From NCBI GenBank assembly GCA_036245525.1, contig BTPG01000004.1, positions 16,191,631-16,255,630 of the forward strand: 64,000 nt of DNA, read 5' to 3'. Below are positions 57,521 through 64,000 of the stretch, in pieces. This stretch comes from Semisulcospira habei (Eukaryota; Mollusca; Gastropoda; Semisulcospiridae). Within the stretch, counting starts at the first letter, position 1, and every line of letters starts with the position of its first letter. A model generated the notes under the pieces. The model was not told where the DNA came from. It saw only the letters and a program-made list of their open reading frames with translations, and ran no database searches. The position numbers were made by a program, and so were the translations under genes.

Positions 57521-57591
57521 TGCAAGAGGGTAAGATATACATTGAGCGCCCGCCGGATGCGGGGCATATGAGGATCTGCACCGCATTCTGA
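57521..57591. mobile_element. FB-B foldback element, degraded
   Basis: GCAAGAGGGTAAGATATACA then GGGGCATATGAGGATCTGCA; ACTGAACGG precedes it (about 57500), the known FB-B end. Confidence 0.5.
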
Positions 57592-57829
57592 TCACCGGTT
57601 TGCATTTGTGTTTCCCAGACTAAAATAAATGGTCAATATGACTGTAACAGCAGAAGTCTTGGCATCAGAAACGCTATGTTGTGTGTTCGTTTCTGGTTAG
57701 TATAAAATTTACGAATACAAACTAAAATGATCAAAATCACTGATAATAATACACACAGTGGATACTTTTCTTGACGCGGCAGGCAACCGGTGTTAACGAA
57801 AATTATTCAAAGAAAGAAGGAAGGTTGAA

Positions 57830-58420
57830 ATTAAAGATTCAAGATGACTTTATTGTTGCCGCTGTGATACAAAATAATCATACACAGTTTGACTTGTCTT
57901 GCCACCGCAGGTGATGCTCACATTCACTCAATCGCTCATTCCACAAATGATTACAATAACAGAGCTACAAAATGGACAATCACTCGGGAAGGGTGAAGCC
58001 CGTCGCCAAAAAGGCCGGCGCCAGTGGCCTCATCCCGATCCGAACCTCCCTAATATAATAAAAACAGAATGCTAAGACAGCCCTATGTCTCCTAAACACA
58101 CTAGTATGTGCTCTTTAGTTAAATTCCTACTTGACAAAAGCTAGTAGTAGTATATAAAAATACAAGTTAACAACAGAATCAAATTACCGTCGAAAGGAAA
58201 ATAATCTCCGATCTAGGCAACATAAAACAACGGTCAAAGCTGCACCTGGAGACCCGTCGCAATAGTACTGCGCCGGTGTTCAGAGGGCACCGCTCCGACA
58301 AAGTCCGTCAACATCATTTATAACACATACTGTCATGGTGGTAACAGTCATGAGCCAATATAATTAAATAAAACCAGCACCCCCACACACAGTCATATTC
58401 ACAGGCACGCCGCTTGTGGG
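57830..58420 (-). repeat. retroelement 3' tail
   Basis: Minus-strand GGCAACAATAAAGTCATCTT matches the ends at 1.4 and 24.76 kb in style. The upstream body (to about 58420) is noncoding. Confidence 0.4.
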
Positions 58421-59196
58421 GGAATATCTGTCAACAGCGAAGGTCGGCGCGGTGGTAGTAAAGCTCGCTGGTAAATGCTTCTCTGCGTGCTTCCACGCTC
58501 TTCTGTGGAGTCAGTCAGAATGAAGAAAAATCTGGCAGTGCGTTAGTCTGTGAATAATGTAGGATGGAGCCCAGAATAGCACATGTTTAGTAATTCCACA
58601 GTTCTTCTGCACGCTCTTCTTTAGATACATAGGTTGGCATGAAACAAGTCCAAATTCCGACTATTGAACAAGATTAAGACGATGTTCTAGCCGGTACACC
58701 ACATAAAGTTGTCCCAAAAAAGTACAACATTGTTTCCTCAAAACATGATGCACAACACTGCCTGGAAAAATAATAATAATAGGAGTCGCTTCAAAGCACA
58801 GTTGGCGGATTGTGCCGGAGCGGCCGGCCAGAAGATGGTGCATGGCCGCCATCTTGCCCTCTAACATACTAAATAGTAAGTCACACGTGTTGATACAACT
58901 CCATGATGCCGTTTTTTTTTTTAAAGAGTGTCTATCTTACCTTGAACGCTACCTCAACAAAATTGGTCAATATGTTTACCTGCCCCCCCCCCCCCCCCAC
59001 CCCCCATCAACTCTGCCCACCAACTCTCCTCCCCCCCCCCCTCCACCCCTCTCGAAAAAAAAGGGGTGTGGGGTGGGGGCGCAATCATTATAATACTAAA
59101 TAGGGAGGTTGACAGAGCAAGACATAACATCCAACGGGATGAGAGTTCAAGATAAATCGGCTCCGCGTTGTTTCTGTGAAAACACTGTACATAAAT
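58421..59196. other. noncoding; C-rich run
   Basis: C run at about 58983-59010. No coding signal. Confidence 0.5.
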
Positions 59197-59275
59197 TGAT
59201 AATAGCTCAAGGGTACTTTCTGATTAGCTTGGTGCCCTAGGACGCCAAGCTAATCAGAAACAACCCGTAAGCTAC
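59197..59275. mobile_element. FB-H foldback element
   Basis: ATAGCTCAAGGGTACTTTCT with AATCAGAAACAACCCGTAAG around GGTGCCCTAGGACGCC. Confidence 0.65.
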
Positions 59276-59849
59276 AGAGGGCCACCAAGTTAATCATGTA
59301 CTACGCTCAGCTATCAAATTCTGCTAATCTTGTTCTCACGGGGCTCGAGATGAAAAGGGTACTGTCCTTATCTGACGCAAAACAATACAGGAGACAAAAA
59401 GGATGGCACTAAAAATAGCATAAAAGAGGACACGACACCAATCCGGAACACTTATTCCCTCACTATGCTGGGCGCAAACGCCGAGCAACTGACAGACTAA
59501 TAAGAAATGAAACTGAAGAGCATATGCCACTCACTTTATAGACTGTTATGTCGTCATATAGTGTTACACATGCTACCTCCGAGGTGACATTACGCCGGTA
59601 CTTATGTTTTGACGCGCTAGCATCCTTTAATTTTTCCTGTATTTTCTGAGTTAATACGGAACTTGTAGCTCAGCAGGAAATACCCATAACCGCGTTGTCA
59701 AGAAAGCTTTAGATTACAGATACTGACGAAAATATAGAGTGTCTTTTTCGTTTTTTCTCCAAAGTACTAAATTTTTAGTTACGAGGTTGCATGCGAACAC
59801 CATTGAAAACAGGACAAAAAATGAGACACAAGCCTGTTAGATGTAGGAG
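59276..59849. other. noncoding, nothing recognised
   Basis: No signal seen. Confidence 0.4.
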
Positions 59850-60001
59850 ATGTCCTCTAAAGACTGTACAATGCAGTTCTGGAAACAGATCATTCATGAT
59901 AGTTTAAAGGTGTTGCCATAACAGCTTGGTGCCGAAAGGCACCCAGCTTGGCTGGTAACGTATTATGGTCGATGCAACGTAGTCTAAGCCGAACGGGTTA
60001 A
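59850..60001. mobile_element. FB-A' foldback element, diverged
   Basis: TGTCCTCTAAAGACTG flank, GATAGTTTAAAGGTGTTGCC arm, and right end CCGAACGGGTTAA. Confidence 0.55.
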
Positions 60002-60077
60002 ATCATTCGAAACGTGCCTTGTACGGATACGCGGTTTTATGCCGCGTATCCGTACACGGAGCGTCTCGAATGTGTTA
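59998..60077. mobile_element. FB-G foldback element
   Basis: TTAAATCATTCGAAACG shares its TTAA with the preceding element. Arms TACGGATACGCGG and CCGCGTATCCGTA are perfect; right end GTCTCGAATGTGTTA. Confidence 0.75.
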
Positions 60078-60378
60078 CACAAAACAGAAATGAAGGCGAA
60101 GTTCCACACCGGCAGCAAAATCATGCCTGTGTGTCATTCAGAAACTCAGACAGCTACATACTCTCCGATTTGGCCAGCTCAGACCCCCAATCTGCTTTAC
60201 AAACTCAGATGTAAATCGAGCCAGCAAAAGTCATAAATCTTCAACAACCCCTCGCGCTTTGAGACATGCATGCGGATCTGTTCCAATGGCAGAATGAAGG
60301 AGGCTTGCTGCAATACCGCAAAAGCAACCAACTTGTTCCCACACTCTGAAAATCAGTTTTCCAACCATTTACCGCCAC
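60078..60378. other. noncoding; degraded FB-B
   Basis: CAGCAAAAGTCATAAATCTT (about 60222) may be the left arm of a decayed FB-B. Confidence 0.35.
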
Positions 60379-60449
60379 CTGCAAAACACACAAGATTCCC
60401 ATGAGCACCTACAGTCTGAGAGGTTGATGAGAATCTGTGCCTCTTGCTC
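60379..60449. mobile_element. FB-B foldback element, diverged
   Basis: GCAAAACACACAAGATTCCC with GATGAGAATCTGTGCCTCTT. Confidence 0.55.
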
Positions 60450-60681
60450 GGAACGATCGGTGCCATCTATATCCTCATATTGAGGGAGTGATCGAAAGTT
60501 ATGCCTAATACTATTCTGGGACTGGGCCAAAGATAGAACACAACACACCGCGAAAGAAAAGTCAGGCTGATCCATCAAAGAAGAAAATTGTGCTTCCCAT
60601 CTGATCCCACCAACTTGACATGGCACGGAGGGATTGTGTCTTTTGTTCCTCCCTAAGAGAACGACTGATGTGAACTGGCCA

Positions 60682-60753
60682 TCAAGAGGCATAAATAGAT
60701 CCTCATGAGGCCCCGCGTTTCGCGGGGCCTCATGAGGATCTATCCTTCTTGCA
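60682..60753. mobile_element. FB-B foldback element with private compensated change
   Basis: Core CATGAGGCCCCGCG with CGCGGGGCCTCATG is perfect. Other copies have CATGAGCCCCCGC with GCGGGGGCTCATG. Confidence 0.85.
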
Positions 60754-61317
60754 AATGGCGTAATTTCCGCTCTGGCATAAAAGGGCGAGTGAGGGTTGTT
60801 TTCGCACGCCGAAAACAAGCTACTTACTTCAATTGCGGATGTGTAGTCAGTCCTCTCTTCTTTGTTTTCTCAGCGGCCCACAGCAGACTTCGGCAAACTT
60901 ACAAGTCTCCACGACTTGCAGTAATAGTTAGTCCTTGAGATAAGTCTTGGAACTAAACACTGAGCCGAAGAACTTTCAGCATAGGCAACAAACTGACACA
61001 ACACGCACACACACACACACATACCACTGACTACCGCTTAGCACTCTGATACACAACACAGAAGTGTGCAGAAAGTTTTGGGAGCGTGTTGCTTGCTTCT
61101 GCGCGGGACTGCTGGAAGAGCCCGGATGGACGCCTGGAATCTCGCCTGCAAATCCCGTTAGCGCGGGGGGCCCATTATGGGATACATCATTGAAATTATG
61201 GGATCGCGCGACGATCGCTCGAGCCAGTCATTCCCTTTTCTTGAGAGCCGCTGTTATTGTAAGCTGTACGACAGATGGTCCTCTTTGCGTGAGGAACATA
61301 TAAATATACAGGAGAGA
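60754..61317. other. noncoding; short (CA)n
   Basis: (CA)9 at about 61001-61020. No gene seen. Confidence 0.5.
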
Positions 61318-61386
61318 TCAAGATGTATAGATCCTGATGAGCCCCCGCATCCTGCGGGGGAATAACAGGATCTATGCCTCCTGCAG
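61318..61386. mobile_element. FB-B foldback element
   Basis: TCAAGATGTATAGATCCTGA with ACAGGATCTATGCCTCCTGC around GCCCCCGCATCCTGCGGGGG. Confidence 0.7.
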
Positions 61387-61849
61387 ATGGGTGGAGCTCA
61401 CTAAGCGGCGTTCTTGAGAGCCGATTGATGTCAGGACAGCGACGAAAGACAAAGAAAATTTACCTCTTTGTGAACGTCTGCCATGGGGATCGTTCAAGCA
61501 TAATCTTCATGCTGATCGCACCTGATCTCCTAGAGTGATAAATTTTATGCTTTGGACGCCAGAGAGAGAGAGAGAGAGTGAGAGATTCGTCTGCCGGCCT
61601 CTGCCAACCCAACACAGTGAGTACTGCAATATCTGGCAAAGAAACACAACCGATAAAATAAGTTTTCTGGCACCCTAACAGAGCCCCACCTGGAACTCTG
61701 GGAGGTGCACATGACCAGATGTTTCTCAGGCGCCGACACTGGCGAAGTTTACAGCCGTGTTCGCAGGGTGCCACGCGGAGGGGGAATCGAGGCGCCCGAG
61801 GGGGTAGTTAGCCGAAATAAGCAGTACATCAAGCAGCCACTTCCATCTG
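61387..61849. other. noncoding; short (GA)n
   Basis: (GA)9 at about 61561-61580. The overlapping frames on both strands show no family. Confidence 0.45.
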
Positions 61850-61916
61850 TAAGAGGCACAGATTCTCGTGAGCCCCTGCAGTCGCAGGGGCTCATGAGAA
61901 TATATGCCTCTTGCTG
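61850..61916. mobile_element. FB-B foldback element
   Basis: TAAGAGGCACAGATTCTCGT with CTCATGAGAATATATGCCTC around GCCCCTGCAGTCGCAGGGGC. Confidence 0.8.
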
Positions 61917-62099
61917 GTCACATCCACCTCCTTCAACAGAGGAGGGGTGCCACAGGGGGAAACAGGGTGGGGTACTCAAAAAAGAAAACTTGGACCTCCC
62001 AGTCTTAGTGAGGCCTGGACGGACTCAAAACAGTGTCAGTCAAGAAAACGCTATACACATTTCCTCAGTTCATGTTCTTGTTTCATTAGGTACAGACTT

Positions 62100-62322
62100 G
62101 ACTTTTCCCTGTCAAATTTACAGACAGTGGCTTTGTATAATTGTACGCCAAGTTTGGGCTGTTCTGGCGCTACCCGTGAACAATCATGGTCGATCTGACT
62201 CATGATCTGTAAGGAAGTTTACCCGAGAGGGCGACTCAAAGTAAAGGCGCCAGTGTCGACATAAGGGCTCAGTGCGGTTGACCACACAGGTTGTCTCCCT
62301 CGATTCGCTGCAGCCAGTGTGT
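62100..62322. other. fragments of FB-A' and FB-F
   Basis: A right-arm-like piece (TTCTGGCGCTACCCGTGAAC, AATCATGGTCGATCTG) lies at about 62160-62198, and a short FB-F (CACAGGTTGTCTCCCTCGAT) at about 62283. Confidence 0.45.
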
Positions 62323-62747
62323 GTTGACGGTCCATTGAACTGACACTACTGAGATGCTGATCATGAAAATTTATTTCCCTTTATATGACCAAGAGTATCC
62401 ACCGAACTTGTCCAACGAGCGTGACAGTGACTAACGATCACCGTTAGTCCCCCGAAAATTTGTAAATAGAACGTAGATCATACGACAATCTATGTCTGTT
62501 GCAGATCGCTCACTGAAGTGTTGAAGTCCCGGAATTATTTTGGACATTATGGCTCTAGCATGTAAGTAAAAATCAGAGAATCTACCACTTTTCAGAGTTC
62601 TGGTGTGATCCTGCAACAGATTATGTTTCTTTTCCCCTGTCCAATCTAAAACTTCTGAGATTTCCGTGTCAGGTGAAATCATCGTTGCAGTATTCTTGTC
62701 TTTTTTGCGCGTCTTTTTTTGCTTCCGGTGCCAGTTACGGGAGGTAC
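62323..62747. other. noncoding, nothing recognised
   Basis: Possible FB-B remnant at about 62463-62507 (AACGTAGATC, ATCTATGTCTGTTGCAG). Confidence 0.35.
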
Positions 62748-62822
62748 GTGATAGCTAAAGGGTAGTGCCTGATTAGCTTGGCGCCTCGAGAGGCCCCAAG
62801 CTAATCAGGCACAACCCATCTC
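62748..62822. mobile_element. FB-H foldback element
   Basis: GATAGCTAAAGGGTAGTGCC, then TGATTAGCTTGGCGCC paired with GGCCCCAAGCTAATCA. Confidence 0.7.
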
Positions 62823-62830
62823 GGGCGACT

Positions 62831-63044
62831 TTAACTCATTCAGCCCGACGGCCGTATTTCCCAAATTTTGAAGGCGTCATCTAATGACTATGCACAAGTT
62901 GCAGGAGATGGATCGACGATGATAATTCAAGGGCAGTGCCAGATTAGCTTGACGCCGACTGGCGCCAAGCTAATCTGGCACTACGCTTGAATTATCATGG
63001 TCGACCCATCTCCTGCTGTAGTGCGCCAGGGCTGAATGGGTTAA
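62831..63044. mobile_element. FB-A foldback element
   Basis: TTAACTCATTCAGCCC to GGGCTGAATGGGTTAA, 214 bp; arms nearly intact (GGCAGTGCC against GGCACTACG shows a few mismatches). Confidence 0.85.
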
Positions 63045-63389
63045 ATATTCTCCATCACTTACACTGATTCCCTTGTGTTCTCAGTACTACCTGAACATTG
63101 ACTTCATCAATTACTGAGTCAGTCGATCCATTTCGCTTGACACTGCGTGGTGTACTGGAGATGATGCTCAAGCGATCACGGCTTTGCCTCTTGAATGATC
63201 AAAAGATTCTTGCTCGCCCGGAAAAACTCCTCCGGTTGGCAAAACATATCTGCGTAAGATTCAAGTCAAAGACACAAACTCGGAAGCTTTTCTCAATCTG
63301 AGAATTATGCCGCAAGCGCGGCCGATGAGACTCTACTGAGTAGAGAGGCACAAAGATATATCTCTGCTACCAGCCAGCTATACAAAGTA
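63045..63389. other. noncoding, nothing recognised
   Basis: No signal seen. Confidence 0.4.
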
Positions 63390-63446
63390 CTGATGTCGAT
63401 AGTCTCATGAGCTGCAGGGGCTCATGAGAATCTATGCAGCTTGCAG
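63390..63446. mobile_element. FB-B foldback element, left arm shortened
   Basis: GATAGTCTCATGAGCTGCAG then GGGGCTCATGAGAATCTATG. Confidence 0.55.
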
Positions 63447-64000
63447 ACGGTGGAACCTGGCATGGAGGAGGAGCTTGGGGTTGTAGATACATCGTGGTGT
63501 GTGGGACCATAAAGTTGTTTGTGGATGTTTCGCGATATTTTTGACGCACCTGGGTTGCTCATTATGACGTGTGTGGCTTTGCCTCATAACTAAGTACAAA
63601 TGCTCGCAATCTGATTGCCCCGAACTCGTGTTGTCGCTCAGTAAAGATAGCCCAAATAATCTATCACTCTATCCGTAAACAGCTGCGGCACAGAGAAACA
63701 ACATTGTAAATAAAACTCACATTATCAGTGCGTGAAAATAAAACGTTACAAGCCAGAAAAAAGAAACACCTCAGCAACGTACGAAATGATTGTGTGAATC
63801 ATGAAAACACAACTACGGGGTGTGTGTGTGTGGAAGGGGGGAGGGGCCGGGGTGGTGGCAGTGGGAGTTGGAGATTGGAGATTGGGTACATACCAAAACA
63901 GTTGGGTCGGGGTACGAAAGCCGGCAACAGAGAATAGTTCTATAGCTGTATACATGCATACCGCAACTCCACCTAAACGACATACTTTTACTCCGAAAAG
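63447..64000. other. noncoding, nothing recognised
   Basis: G-rich stretch at about 63825-63875. No gene seen. Confidence 0.45.

Noticed and set aside
55271..61979. Recurring peptide-like strings such as RGIDPHE, CIDPDEPP and AGAHEDLY in several short frames, suggesting a small gene family.
   Set aside because: They are read through the FB-B hairpins; similarity reflects the repeat, not coding.

Overview
This is eukaryotic nuclear DNA from an invertebrate animal, most likely a mollusc and perhaps a gastropod. The support is a bilaterian SIX1/2-type homeobox gene of invertebrate form (long His/Gln-rich N-terminus, intron directly after the homeodomain), GT-AG introns, animal-type non-LTR retrotransposons, and very abundant (GA)n, (CA)n and (ATT)n tracts. 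The species cannot be named from the sequence. Only one convincing host gene is visible. The rest is mobile DNA in many layers.

Layout. 1-5.3 kb: minus-strand SIX1/2 exon (3212-4262) with a CpG-rich, CCAAT/GC-box region upstream. 5.3-10 kb: short foldback elements. 10-14.7 kb: a SINE copy and a decayed LINE, each lying between (GA)n tracts. 15-18.3 kb: foldback elements and LINE tails. 18.33-28.27 kb: a ~9.9-kb DNA transposon of the P-element/THAP9 superfamily, with ~20-bp terminal inverted repeats and an 8-9-bp target duplication. It holds two convergent spliced genes: an intact 848-aa THAP transposase, and a second gene that I assembled from four exons. 28.3-34 kb and 35.8-40 kb: foldback elements. 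34.1-35.8 kb: a 5'-truncated LINE. 40.2-45.06 kb: an apparently intact LINE inside a (CA)n tract; its ORF1 carries a 2A ribosome-skipping motif. 47.88-54.12 kb: a 6.2-kb DNA transposon with perfect 31-bp terminal inverted repeats around a broken gene that joins an OTU cysteine-protease domain to a DDE-like transposase region. 54.5-64 kb: more foldback elements, a LINE fragment and unique sequence.

The most striking genome-scale signal is the density of short, near-perfect palindromes (about 60-110 bp cores, commonly in ~90-215-bp units bounded by TTAA). I see at least eight families and more than 60 copies, roughly one per kilobase. Copy-specific changes in one arm are matched by complementary changes in the other, so arms of a single copy are homogenised. 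Several units share a TTAA junction or nest in one another at TTAA, which suggests piggyBac- or Kolobok-like mobilisation. No TTAA-type transposase is visible in the window. Family names FB-A to FB-N are mine.
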